A stretch of DNA of 64,000 nucleotides from Aquabacterium sp. (lineage in GTDB: Bacteria > Pseudomonadota > Gammaproteobacteria > Burkholderiales > Burkholderiaceae_C): the NCBI GenBank assembly GCA_030654395.1, contig JAURXM010000022.1:31883-95882 (forward strand), in the 5' to 3' direction. Below, piece by piece: positions 38,066 to 47,729 of the stretch. Numbering within the stretch: position 1 is the first letter of the stretch; each line of letters opens with the position of its first letter. Both the position numbers and the translations under genes were made by a program. The notes beneath the pieces are model-generated. The model did not search any database. It was not told the origin of the DNA and saw only the letters and a program-made list of their open reading frames with translations.

Positions 38066-39772
38066 ATGTACGCGCAATTTTTCGGCCTGAAGCAAACGCC
38101 TTTTTCGATCGCGCCTGATCCGCGCTATCTGTTCATGAGCGAACGCCACCGTGAGGCGCTCGCTCATCTGCTGTATGGCGTCGGTGGTGGTGGCGGCTTT
38201 GTGGTGCTGACGGGTGAAATCGGTGCGGGCAAAACCACAGTCTGCCGATGCTTTTTAGAGCAGATCCCGCGTCGCTGTAACGTGGCCTACATCTTCAACC
38301 CCAAGCTGACGGTGGCCGAGTTGCTCAAGTCGGTATGCGATGAGTTCCGCATCCCCTACGAGCACCAAGGCACAGGCCAAGCCACGATCAAGGACTACGT
38401 TGACCCGCTCAACGAGTACCTGCTCAAAACGCATGCCGTCGGTCAGAACAATGTGCTGATCATCGACGAGGCGCAGAACCTGTCGTCTGAGGTGCTTGAG
38501 CAGTTGCGTTTGCTGACCAACTTGGAGACGAGTGAGCGCAAGTTGCTCCAGATCATGTTGATTGGGCAGCCTGAATTGCGCACCATGCTGGCACGGCCGG
38601 AGCTGGCGCAACTTGCACAGCGTGTGATTGCGCATTTTCATCTGGAGGCCTTATCCGAAGTTGAGACGGGCCAGTACATCCAGCACAGGCTGTCTGTAGC
38701 CGGGCTGAATCGCGGCAAGCTGTTTGACAACAAGGCAGTCAGGCGGATTCATGAGCTGACGCATGGCGTGCCTAGGCGCATCAACTTGCTGTGCGACCGC
38801 GCCTTGCTGGGTGCCTACGCTGAGAGCAAAAACCGTGTGGACAAAACCATCGTCGAGAAGGCCTCTCACGAGGTATTTCAGACGCTGGAGCCACTGGACG
38901 CGCCCACCTCACGTGGTGCGTCCGCGCGAAAGCACAGCTTCAAACTCAAGTGGCCCCCTCTTGCTGCGGGCGCCATGGTGTTCTTGATGTCTGGCTTGTT
39001 GGTGGCTGTAGGCGCTTGGCTCTTCCAGCGTCACTACGCGCCACTCAAGATCGCAACCAAGCAGGCGGCAGTCACAGCGCCAGCCGCTGCAGCATCGATG
39101 GTCGCCTCACAGGCGAGCAAAGCGGCGAACACAACGGCGCCCGTGCCTGTTGACGCACACCAGATCACCCAATCGGCCTATCGCCAAGAAAAAGACGCAC
39201 TGAGGGCTTTGGCCACTTTGTGGCAAGTGACCTTGAATGAGGGCGATGCCTGCCAATTGGCCGCTCAGCAGCAACTGGCCTGCTTTCGCAATAGTGGTGG
39301 TTTGTCTCTGATCAAACAGCTAGAGCGCCCTGTGGTGCTGATGCTCCATGATGAGCGCGAGCAAGCCATGTTCGCCTTGTTGACAGGCCTGCAAGGGCAG
39401 TCGGCGATATTGCAAATTGAATCACACAGGTATGCGCTGCCTCTGTCTGCACTGGCCACGATGTGGCGAGGGGACTTCACCACTTTATGGCATACCCCCC
39501 CGACCTACAGAGGCAAAATCCTACCTGGCAACACAGGCCCCACTGTAGATTGGCTGGCCGCGCAATTGGCACAAATCAACCATGAACCGGCACCGATCAC
39601 GTCCCACAAGCAGGTATTTGGTGCGCCGATGCAGGCTAAGGTTTATGCCTTCCAGCTTAGTCAAGGCCTCAAGCCAGATGGTGTTGTGGGGGCCACCACC
39701 TTTATGCAGATCAACCGTGCAATTGGCATTCCCGAGCCGATCCTGCTAACAGGCCAAGCGGCTACGAGGTAA
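38066..39772 (+). CDS. ExeA/GspA-type AAA ATPase with C-terminal peptidoglycan-binding domain
   Basis: A 568-residue protein. Walker A is GEIGAGKTT (50-58) and Walker B VLIIDEAQN (130-138); the N-terminus MYAQFFGLKQTPFSIAPDPR is diagnostic of ExeA. One membrane helix lies near 295-318, then a periplasmic part ending in a peptidoglycan-binding module (LSQGLKPDGVVGATTF). With GspB, ExeA helps insert the type II secretion secretin through the wall. The GspB gene follows by 4 bp. No other gsp genes are in the window. Confidence 0.88.
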   Translation: MYAQFFGLKQTPFSIAPDPRYLFMSERHREALAHLLYGVGGGGGFVVLTGEIGAGKTTVCRCFLEQIPRRCNVAYIFNPKLTVAELLKSVCDEFRIPYEHQGTGQATIKDYVDPLNEYLLKTHAVGQNNVLIIDEAQNLSSEVLEQLRLLTNLETSERKLLQIMLIGQPELRTMLARPELAQLAQRVIAHFHLEALSEVETGQYIQHRLSVAGLNRGKLFDNKAVRRIHELTHGVPRRINLLCDRALLGAYAESKNRVDKTIVEKASHEVFQTLEPLDAPTSRGASARKHSFKLKWPPLAAGAMVFLMSGLLVAVGAWLFQRHYAPLKIATKQAAVTAPAAAASMVASQASKAANTTAPVPVDAHQITQSAYRQEKDALRALATLWQVTLNEGDACQLAAQQQLACFRNSGGLSLIKQLERPVVLMLHDEREQAMFALLTGLQGQSAILQIESHRYALPLSALATMWRGDFTTLWHTPPTYRGKILPGNTGPTVDWLAAQLAQINHEPAPITSHKQVFGAPMQAKVYAFQLSQGLKPDGVVGATTFMQINRAIGIPEPILLTGQAATR

Positions 39773-39776
39773 CACG

Positions 39777-40448
39777 ATGTCCTACATCCTCGACGCACTC
39801 AAAAAGGCCGATGCCGAACGCGAGCGCAATGGCGTACCCGGTCTGCACTCGCATCCACAGGCACCCGCGCCTGATGATGGTGACAGCACAACGGACACCA
39901 CACGGCCGATGGTGTGGGCAGCAGCAGGCGTGGCCATCAGTGTGATTGCGTTTTTAAGCTGGCAGTTGTGGACACGGGATACAGCCCCAATCAACGCAAG
40001 CACAAGCTCAATGCCTCAGGCGCAGAGCACGGCACAAGCGCCCGCAGCTGAAGAAGTACCCCAAGCCGCCCCTATGTATCAGGGCGCGGTGCCGAACACA
40101 GAGCCGGTTAGCCCAATCCGGCGCGCACCCGTGGCAACCAAGCCGATACGGCCCGTGGCAACAGCGCCGTCAGCCGCACTTGATAACCCGACTGTCCATT
40201 CCGACCAAACTGCACTGGCGCAGGTACCCACGTTCAGTGAGTTGCCTGAAGATGTGCGCCGAGAATTACCGGTGCTGACCGTGGGCGGCGCGATGTATTC
40301 CGAGACACGCAGCAGCCGGATGGTGGTGCTCAACAGCCAGATTTTCCATGAAGGTGAGCAGCCCATGCCGGGCTTGGTGCTGGAGGAGATCCGGCTGAAG
40401 TCGGCCGTATTCAAATACAAAGGCCACCGCTACAGCGTCAACTACTGA
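39777..40448 (+). CDS. GspB family general secretion protein
   Basis: A 223-residue bitopic protein with the cytoplasmic start MSYILDALKKADAERERN, a membrane helix near 42-62 and a Pro/Ala-rich periplasmic linker. It ends in the conserved GspB domain (LVLEEIRLKSAVFKYKGHRYSV). It works with ExeA/GspA in secretin assembly. It begins 4 bp after the ExeA gene. Confidence 0.86.
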   Translation: MSYILDALKKADAERERNGVPGLHSHPQAPAPDDGDSTTDTTRPMVWAAAGVAISVIAFLSWQLWTRDTAPINASTSSMPQAQSTAQAPAAEEVPQAAPMYQGAVPNTEPVSPIRRAPVATKPIRPVATAPSAALDNPTVHSDQTALAQVPTFSELPEDVRRELPVLTVGGAMYSETRSSRMVVLNSQIFHEGEQPMPGLVLEEIRLKSAVFKYKGHRYSVNY

Positions 40449-40458
40449 TCCCCTCAAA

Positions 40459-40474
40459 GGGGGCTTACGCCCCC
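40459..40474. repeat. G/C hairpin whose loop holds the cphA stop codon
   Basis: GGGGGC and GCCCCC flank TTAC; the TTA is the complement of the cphA TAA stop. It lies between the convergent gspB-like and cphA genes. With only short T-runs it is at best a weak terminator for either strand. Confidence 0.4.
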
Positions 40475-43050
40475 AAAGCGGATCTTGATTCACCGCAGCG
40501 GCGAGCCAAGTGTGCCAGCGCTTCTTCAACCTGGTCCACCAGCACCAAACACAGGTCACCGGCTTGCAGTCGCGCCAGCGCCGTGTCAATGGCCACGAAT
40601 TCACCGCGCACTTCGTCTATTTTCTTAGCGCGCTGCGCATTGTCTAAGCCTTGGCGCAACAAATTCAAGACTTCGCCATCTTCACGACCACGCTGGCAGG
40701 CGTCCTGAAACAGGATCAACTCATCAAACGCATCACCCAAGATGGCTGTCTGCTCGCGGATATCCTCATCACGGCGGTCACCCGCCCCGCTGATCACCAC
40801 TGAGCGGCGATTGGCTGGCAAAGCATTCACTGCAGCGACCAAGGCGCGCATGGCATCCGGGTTGTGCCCATAGTCAGCGATGACGGTGGCCCCATGGAAA
40901 TCCATCACATTGAACCGGCCCGGTGCGTTATCCGCATCGTTGACAAAACTGGCCAAACCGCGGCGGATGGTGTCCCAATCCAGCCCGGTACTCCACGACG
41001 CGCCGATGGCCGCCATGACGTTATCCACTTGGAAGCCGATGCTGCCGTTGCGCGTGATCGGGATGTCGCGCAGCAACAGGCTTTCACGCCAGTTGCCCTC
41101 GGATGCGACGATCGCATCACCGTCCACACACAGCGTGCGTTTGCCTTGTGCACGGTGCGCCGTCAGCACAGGGTTGTGTGAGTCAGCCGCAAAATAAATG
41201 ATGCCGCCAGGGCACTTCGGCGCCATGGCTGTGACGATCGGGTCGATCGCGTTGAGCACCGCATAGCCGTCTACAGCCACGTTCATGACGATCACGCGCT
41301 TGAGCACCGCCAAGTCTTCAACCGTGGTGATGTAGTTCAGGCCGAGGTGGTCACCGGCACCAATATTGGTGACCACAGCGGTGTGGCACCTGTCATAGCC
41401 TAGGCCTTCACGCAAGATGCCGCCACGCGCGGTTTCAAACACGGCGGCATCCACATCCGGGTGCATCAGCACATTGCGTGCGCTTTTAGGGCCTGCGCAA
41501 TCGCCGCTGTCGATTTGGCGCCCATTCACGTAAACACCGTCTGTATTGGTCATGCCGACACGCAAGCCGCTGGTAGCCAGCAAGTGCGATATCAAACGCG
41601 CCGTGGTGGTTTTGCCATTGGTGCCAGTGACCGCAACCACGGGAATGCGGCCATCGTCGCCCGGCTTATACAGGTTGGCGACCATGGCTTCACCCACGTT
41701 GCGGCCCTTGCCAAACGAGGGCGACAGGTGCATGCGCAAGCCCGGCGCGGCATTGACTTCAACGATGCCGCCACTCTGGTCTTCAAGTGGCTTGTGCACG
41801 CTTTCGCACAGCACATCAACGCCACAAATCTCCAAGCCAATGGTTTGCGCGGCAGCAATAGCACGCGCCGCCACTTCAGGGTGGACGTCATCCGTCACAT
41901 CGGTCGCTGTACCGCCTGTAGATAAATTGGCGTTATTGCGCAGAATGACGCGGCGTCCTTTTTCAGGCACCGACTCAGGGGCGAGGTTTTGCACCGACAA
42001 GCGCGTGATGGCGATGTCATCGAAACGGATTTTCGTGAGTGAGGTCGCATGGCCTTCTCCGCGACGCGGATCGGAGTTGACCTTATCGACCAGTTCGCGC
42101 ACCGTGAGCACGCCATCTCCAATCACATGAGGTGGATCACGGCGCGCGGCGGCCACCAATCGATCGCCAACCACCAACATGCGGAAATCGTTGCCGGGCA
42201 AGTATTTTTCAACCATCACGTGACCGATCTCGGCTGCGGCCTTAAAGGCGCTGTCGAGTTGTTCGCGGTTCACGATGTTGACAGTCACGCCCTTGCCTTG
42301 GTTGCCGTCTTGGGGCTTGCAGACCACCGGTAAACCGATGTCTTCGGCCACTGCCCATGCATCATCCACATCAGACACGGGGCGACCAATCGGCACAGGC
42401 ACCCCGGCTGCAGCCAGCAGGCGCTTGGTCAGGTCTTTATCTTGCGCAATGGACTCGGCCACGGCGCTGGTGTTGTCCACCTCGGCAGCCCAGATACGGC
42501 GCTGCTTGGAGCCCCAGCCAAACTGCACCAAACTGCCTTGTGTCAGACGACGCCAAGGTATGCCTCGCGCCGCCGCTGCCGTCACGATCGAGCCTGTGCT
42601 TGGCCCCAGGCGAACGTCTTCATCCAATTCGCGCAACTGAGCCATGGCGGCTTCAACATCAAAGTCACCGCCATTCAATGCGGCCAGAACAAGGGCTTGA
42701 GCCTGCCCAAATGCCATCCGGCCTACGGCCTCTTCGCTGTATTCAACGATGACTTGAAAGATGCCTTCTTCGACCGTGGCTGCAGTTCGGCTGAAAGTCA
42801 CCGGGCAGCCGGCTTGCGCTTGCAAAGCCAATGTGGCGGCCTCCAGCGCATGGGCCAAGGTAATTTGCCCAGGGCGCCCATCCGGACGCAGTGGCCCCAA
42901 TGTGGGGAACAGCTTGCGCAGCGCTTCCTCAAACTCAGGCATTTGCTCGAGTGCGCGCTCTGGCGGGGCGCAAGCCACAACAGCTTCAATGGCTGTGTGC
43001 CGACTCCAGAGGTTGGGACCGCGCAAGGCCCTGATGCGTGAAACGTCCAT
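40465..43050 (-). CDS. cphA: cyanophycin synthetase CphA
   Basis: An 861-residue two-ATP-site enzyme polymerising Asp and Arg into cyanophycin. An N-terminal domain (IRALRGPNLWS) is followed by ATP-grasp (VVCKPQDGNQGKGVTV, about 220-460) and a Mur-ligase-like half with intact P-loop VTGTNGKTTTARL (K480) and complete C-terminal domain. Length matches typical CphA. The start at 43050 is used because the product then begins MDVSRIRALRG. It lies 42 bp after a second, shorter synthetase-like gene on the same strand. Confidence 0.93.
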   Translation of the reverse strand: MDVSRIRALRGPNLWSRHTAIEAVVACAPPERALEQMPEFEEALRKLFPTLGPLRPDGRPGQITLAHALEAATLALQAQAGCPVTFSRTAATVEEGIFQVIVEYSEEAVGRMAFGQAQALVLAALNGGDFDVEAAMAQLRELDEDVRLGPSTGSIVTAAAARGIPWRRLTQGSLVQFGWGSKQRRIWAAEVDNTSAVAESIAQDKDLTKRLLAAAGVPVPIGRPVSDVDDAWAVAEDIGLPVVCKPQDGNQGKGVTVNIVNREQLDSAFKAAAEIGHVMVEKYLPGNDFRMLVVGDRLVAAARRDPPHVIGDGVLTVRELVDKVNSDPRRGEGHATSLTKIRFDDIAITRLSVQNLAPESVPEKGRRVILRNNANLSTGGTATDVTDDVHPEVAARAIAAAQTIGLEICGVDVLCESVHKPLEDQSGGIVEVNAAPGLRMHLSPSFGKGRNVGEAMVANLYKPGDDGRIPVVAVTGTNGKTTTARLISHLLATSGLRVGMTNTDGVYVNGRQIDSGDCAGPKSARNVLMHPDVDAAVFETARGGILREGLGYDRCHTAVVTNIGAGDHLGLNYITTVEDLAVLKRVIVMNVAVDGYAVLNAIDPIVTAMAPKCPGGIIYFAADSHNPVLTAHRAQGKRTLCVDGDAIVASEGNWRESLLLRDIPITRNGSIGFQVDNVMAAIGASWSTGLDWDTIRRGLASFVNDADNAPGRFNVMDFHGATVIADYGHNPDAMRALVAAVNALPANRRSVVISGAGDRRDEDIREQTAILGDAFDELILFQDACQRGREDGEVLNLLRQGLDNAQRAKKIDEVRGEFVAIDTALARLQAGDLCLVLVDQVEEALAHLARRCGESRSALGA

Positions 43051-43092
43051 TGTCTTTGTCTCTTGGTACTCGCTGCGTGAGGCTGGCATGGT

Positions 43093-45285
43093 TCAACGTG
43101 CAGGTTTAGATGCTGGATCAAATGTCTCTAGGCCCGCAGCGATCAAATCAGGCGGGATGTTCAGTGCCCAAGCTACCGCCACAGCAGCCAGCAGGGATGA
43201 GGCGTTTTCGCCCATCATGCGTCGGGCGGCAGGGCTGTTCAGGTCGGCACAACGCACGGGCATGTAGCCGTTGTGCGTCAGCAAAACATGCTGGTCTTCA
43301 ATCGACACAGTTCGCCCGCCTTTGGCACGGTGCGCCACCATGGTCGGATTTTGGTGATCCAGGGCATAAAAAATCACCTCGCCATCACACAACTCTGCCA
43401 TCTCGACAACGCGTTCATCTGCGGCATTGAGTACAGCCACACCATCAGGCAACACCACATCGACTTGGGTGCGCAGCACCTTGAACATCTGCCCGATTTC
43501 ATGGATGTCGTGTTCAGCCAAGGACGCCTCAACAGGTGCCTCTGACCCCATCAAATCGGTCACCACGCCGACCGCACAACGGTCATAGGCCAAGCCGTCA
43601 TTGAGGATGCAGGCCGCACCGTTTTCAAGCACGATGGCGTTGACTTCGCGGTTCATCAGCAAGCGTTGGCCTGCTGCCCAATTGGCGCGGTCACCGGACT
43701 CAACACGGCGGCTGCCCAAGAACAAGCCGTCACGACAGGCCAAGCCCACATGTTTGCCGCTCAAATGCAGCAACCAAGCCGTCAGGCGCGCGATGTTGCC
43801 TGTGCCCTGCGAACCGGCGACACCAATGATGGGCACGCGCCCACTGGCATCCTCGTCAAACAGGTGATCGGCGATGGCTTTGCCCACCGGACGCGGCAAC
43901 CCTTCGGCTGGCTTCAAGTGCATCAGCAGCCCCGGGCCCGCGTTGACCTCGACCACCGCACCGCCTTGTGCCAGCAAAGGCTTAGAGATATCTTGCGCCA
44001 CCACGTCGATGCCAGCGATGTCCAATCCCACGACGCGCGCAGCCAAGCCCACCAAATAAGCCACATCGGGGTGGACTTCGTCGGTGCAGTCAATGGCGAC
44101 GTTGCCGTTACGCTGGATCAGCACCCTGCGGCCATCGGCAGGCACCGCCTGTGGGCTCAAACCTTGGCGTTGCAAATCAAGCTGAACCACATCGTCATTG
44201 AGGATATTGATGCGATTGAGTGGGAAGTCTTCGGTCAGACCACGGCGCGGGTCGGTGTTGAGCTGCAGATCAATCAAGGCCAACACTGTAGATTGCCCGT
44301 CACCGGTGACCCAGGCACTTTCGCCACGTGCGGCCGCCACAACCTTGCCACCGACGACCAAAATACGGTGCTCATCGCCGCGTATATAACGCTCAACCAA
44401 CACGTCGCGGCCATGCTGCACCGCCAATTTGTAAGCGGCTTCGACGTCTTCACGCGAATTGAGGTCCAGCGACACGCCGCGGCCATGGTTGCCATCGGTC
44501 GGCTTGACCACCACAGGCAGGCCAATGTCTTGTGCAGCATCCCATGCTGCTTCCATGGAAGTCACGACTTCGCCCTCGGGCACCGGCACACCACAGGATT
44601 TCAGCAACACCTTGGTCAAGTCTTTGTCGCGAGATATGCCTTCTGCAATCGCGCTGGTCAGGTCAGACTCGGCCGTCCAGATGCGACGCTGCGCTGCGCC
44701 ATAACCCAGTTGAACCAAGTTGCCGTCATTCAAGCGAATGTGCGGGATACGGCGATCGGTTGCCGCGCCCACGATGGCCGCCGTGCTAGGGCCTAAATAA
44801 AATTCATCAATGTGCGTACGGACATCGTTAACCGCCGCATCAACATCGAAAGACTCGTCATTGATGGCGGCCATCAGCAGCGCATGGCCCGCCTTCAGTG
44901 CTGTGCGGGCGACTTGTTCATCGCGTGCACGGAACACCATGCGGTACACGCCACGCTGCGAGGTGCTGCGTGTCTGACCAAACCCGGTGGGCATACCCGC
45001 CAAGTTCAGCAGCTCGATGACGACGTGCTCTAGGATGTGCCCGGCCCACGTGCCTTCGGTCAGGCGCTCAATGAAGCCGCCTGGCTCGCCGACGCCGCAG
45101 TGGTGCTCGACCAAGGCGGGCATCATGGCGGTCAACCGAGCGTTGAACCCTGTCAAAGTATTGGATGGGCAGTCTTCCAACTCGCCTAAATCCAACCAGA
45201 CCTCCAGCACAGGACGGTAAGTCCAGATGTTGGGGCCGCGCAGATAGTTGATGCGCAGCAGTTTGATATCGTTCTTTTTACTCAT
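43093..45285 (-). CDS. second cyanophycin synthetase-like protein with degenerate Mur-ligase half
   Basis: A 730-residue CphA paralogue. The N-terminal and ATP-grasp parts look intact (VVVKPTDGNHGRGVSLDL). In the Mur-like half the P-loop that should read GTNGKT is GSQGTG (491-496), so the phosphate-binding Lys is Thr, and the final ~130-residue domain is absent. By analogy with CphA2 of cyanobacteria, which works with one ATP site on beta-aspartyl-arginine, it may have a reduced reaction or assist CphA. The frame is open to 45606, but the ATG at 45285 gives KLLRINYLRGPN. No cyanophycinase is in the window. Confidence 0.88.
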   Translation of the reverse strand: MSKKNDIKLLRINYLRGPNIWTYRPVLEVWLDLGELEDCPSNTLTGFNARLTAMMPALVEHHCGVGEPGGFIERLTEGTWAGHILEHVVIELLNLAGMPTGFGQTRSTSQRGVYRMVFRARDEQVARTALKAGHALLMAAINDESFDVDAAVNDVRTHIDEFYLGPSTAAIVGAATDRRIPHIRLNDGNLVQLGYGAAQRRIWTAESDLTSAIAEGISRDKDLTKVLLKSCGVPVPEGEVVTSMEAAWDAAQDIGLPVVVKPTDGNHGRGVSLDLNSREDVEAAYKLAVQHGRDVLVERYIRGDEHRILVVGGKVVAAARGESAWVTGDGQSTVLALIDLQLNTDPRRGLTEDFPLNRINILNDDVVQLDLQRQGLSPQAVPADGRRVLIQRNGNVAIDCTDEVHPDVAYLVGLAARVVGLDIAGIDVVAQDISKPLLAQGGAVVEVNAGPGLLMHLKPAEGLPRPVGKAIADHLFDEDASGRVPIIGVAGSQGTGNIARLTAWLLHLSGKHVGLACRDGLFLGSRRVESGDRANWAAGQRLLMNREVNAIVLENGAACILNDGLAYDRCAVGVVTDLMGSEAPVEASLAEHDIHEIGQMFKVLRTQVDVVLPDGVAVLNAADERVVEMAELCDGEVIFYALDHQNPTMVAHRAKGGRTVSIEDQHVLLTHNGYMPVRCADLNSPAARRMMGENASSLLAAVAVAWALNIPPDLIAAGLETFDPASKPAR

Positions 45286-45445
45286 GTCCAGCGGGGGTAA
45301 AGCGTTCACAACATCGGGCGAAACCGGCTGGTAAATCACAACTAACCGTTTATTGTGCCTCCGGCATGGGCGAAAATGGCAGACTTGTCGCAGCAGGGAT
45401 CGCCCCGACCGCTCTCTGCGCCACCTTCGGCACCACATCAAAACC

Positions 45446-47725
45446 ATGCCCCAAAACAGTCCAGTTAACACCCTTGCGCATCCGGTTGTGCCAGACCTCG
45501 CCAAGGCGGATTTACCGCTTACACCCACAGAGAACGTTCTGAGTGCCTTAGAGGTTGACTTGGACGCAAAACTTCGTTTTGTGGCCTCCCCCGTGGTGCT
45601 GACCAATGAGCGGATTTTGAGCCGCCCGGCAGGCTCGTCAACGTGGCAAAGCTGGCCCTTGACGCCCGATTTGGTGCTGCGCCAACACGATCACGCTGGT
45701 GTGGGCACCCTGGCATTGCACGATGCGAATGCGCAATTGGCCGTTTGGCGCTTCACCCTGAATGCTCAGGTTCAGGTGTTGCGCCTGCTGGAGCAGTTCG
45801 AGCGCCGCCAATTGACGCTGGAAACCGGTCAGATCCCGGACACCGACGACAGCACGCAGTGCCCGACTTGTAAAGCACAGCTCCCGCCTGAGTCAGACGA
45901 CTGCCCCGTCTGTACGCGCGAGCTGCAAACCCCGCCATCAACCTGGGTGCTGCTGCGCCTGTGGCGCTTTGCTAAGCCTTATCAGGGTCAACTGGCCGCG
46001 GGCTTCGGGCTGACGCTGGCCTCCACAGCCGCCACGCTGGTGCCACCTTATTTGACCATTCCGATGATGGACAAGGTGCTGATCCCGTTTCAGACCGGGC
46101 AAGCCATTGACCCCATGTTGGTCGCCGCGCTGATGGGCGGTCTGCTTGCCTCGGCCCTGCTGGCGTGGAGCTTGGGGTGGGCGCGCACCTACTTGCTGGC
46201 CTTGGTATCTGAGCGCATCAGTGCCGACTTGCGCACCGCCACCTTTGATCACCTGCTCCACCTGTCACTGGACTACTTTGGCAGCAAACGCACGGGCGAT
46301 TTGATGTCACGTATCGGCAGCGAAACCGACCGTCTCAGCGTCTTTTTGTCCTTGCACGCGCTGGATTTCGCCACCGATGTGTTGATGATCGGCATGACCG
46401 CGCTCATCCTGCTGTCAATCAACCCTTGGTTGGCGCTGGTGACGCTGCTGCCCCTGCCCTTCATCGCTTGGCTGATCCACTTGGTGCGCGAGAACCTGCG
46501 CACCGGCTTCGAGAAAATCGACCGCGTCTGGGGTGAGGTCACCAATGTCTTGGCCGATACGATCCCAGGCATCCGCGTGGTCAAGGCCTTTGCTCAGGAG
46601 CACCGCGAGGCCAAGCGCTTCAAAGATGCCAACAGCCACAACCTAGAGATCAACGACAAGCTCAACAAGACGTGGTCGCTTTTCTCGCCCACCGTGGCGC
46701 TGATGACCGAAATCGGCCTGCTGGTCGTCTGGTCCTTCGGTATCTGGCTGGTCTCACGCCACCAAATCACCGTGGGTGTGCTCACCGCCTTCATTGCCTA
46801 CATCGGGCGGTTTTACGGTCGACTCGACTCGATGAGCCGCATCGTGTCGGTCACGCAAAAGGCCGCTGCCGGTGCCAAACGCATTTTTGACATCCTTGAT
46901 CATGTCTCCAGCGTGCCCGAGCCAGCCAACCCCGTGCACATGCCGGCCATCCAAGGCGGGATCACGATGGACAGCATTGGTTTTCGATACGGCAGCCGAT
47001 CGGTGATCCGGGGCCTCAATCTAGAGATCCACCCCGGCGAGATGATCGGCTTGGTGGGCCACAGCGGTTCAGGCAAAAGCACGCTGGTCAACTTGTTGTG
47101 CCGTTTTTATGATGTGACAGATGGCGCCATCAAGGTCGATGGTGTGGACATCCGCCGCATCGGCGTGTCGGACTTCCGCAAACACATCGGCTTGGTTCTG
47201 CAAGAACCCTTCCTGTTTTTTGGCACCATCGCAGAGAACATCGCCTACGGTAAACCCGAGGCAACACGCGCCGAGATCGTCGCCGCAGCACGTGCCGCGC
47301 ATGCCCATGAGTTCATCTTGAGGTTGCCTCAGGGCTACGAATCACTGGTCGGTGAGCGCGGGCAAGGTCTGTCCGGTGGCGAGCGCCAGCGCATCTCCAT
47401 TGCACGCGCCTTGCTGATCGACCCGCGCATCCTGATCCTCGATGAGGCCACCTCATCTGTCGACACAGAAACCGAAAAAGAGATCCAAAAAGCACTGGAC
47501 AACTTGGTCAAAGGTCGCACCACCATTGCCATTGCGCACCGCCTGTCCACGCTGCGCAAGGCAGATCGCTTGGTTGTGATGTCACGCGGCCAGGTCGTTG
47601 AAGTCGGCCCCCATGACGAGCTGATGGCCAAACAAGGCGCTTACTGGCGTCTGTATGAAGCCCAAGCACGCAAGGCCGAAAAAGACGCCTTGCTGAACGC
47701 TGACACCTTAGGTGACGAGGCCTGA
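45446..47725 (+). CDS. cyanophycin metabolism-associated ABC transporter (fused permease-ATPase)
   Basis: A 759-residue half-transporter of the MsbA type. An unusual ~190-residue N-terminal cytoplasmic extension ends in a zinc ribbon (CPTC at 139-142 and CPVC at 153-156). Six membrane helices and an ATPase follow, with Walker A GLVGHSGSGKSTL, signature GLSGGERQRISIARA and Walker B ILILDEATSS. This type of transporter recurs next to cphA and DUF1854 genes, to my knowledge; the cargo is unknown. It diverges from the cphA pair over 160 bp. The ATG at 45446 is chosen; the frame runs up to 45353. Confidence 0.88.
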   Translation: MPQNSPVNTLAHPVVPDLAKADLPLTPTENVLSALEVDLDAKLRFVASPVVLTNERILSRPAGSSTWQSWPLTPDLVLRQHDHAGVGTLALHDANAQLAVWRFTLNAQVQVLRLLEQFERRQLTLETGQIPDTDDSTQCPTCKAQLPPESDDCPVCTRELQTPPSTWVLLRLWRFAKPYQGQLAAGFGLTLASTAATLVPPYLTIPMMDKVLIPFQTGQAIDPMLVAALMGGLLASALLAWSLGWARTYLLALVSERISADLRTATFDHLLHLSLDYFGSKRTGDLMSRIGSETDRLSVFLSLHALDFATDVLMIGMTALILLSINPWLALVTLLPLPFIAWLIHLVRENLRTGFEKIDRVWGEVTNVLADTIPGIRVVKAFAQEHREAKRFKDANSHNLEINDKLNKTWSLFSPTVALMTEIGLLVVWSFGIWLVSRHQITVGVLTAFIAYIGRFYGRLDSMSRIVSVTQKAAAGAKRIFDILDHVSSVPEPANPVHMPAIQGGITMDSIGFRYGSRSVIRGLNLEIHPGEMIGLVGHSGSGKSTLVNLLCRFYDVTDGAIKVDGVDIRRIGVSDFRKHIGLVLQEPFLFFGTIAENIAYGKPEATRAEIVAAARAAHAHEFILRLPQGYESLVGERGQGLSGGERQRISIARALLIDPRILILDEATSSVDTETEKEIQKALDNLVKGRTTIAIAHRLSTLRKADRLVVMSRGQVVEVGPHDELMAKQGAYWRLYEAQARKAEKDALLNADTLGDEA

Positions 47726-47729
47726 CCCG

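Noticed and set aside
43666..44796. 376-codon plus-strand frame opposite the second cphA-like gene
   Set aside because: Mirror of a conserved ATP-grasp gene; composition typical of a shadow frame.
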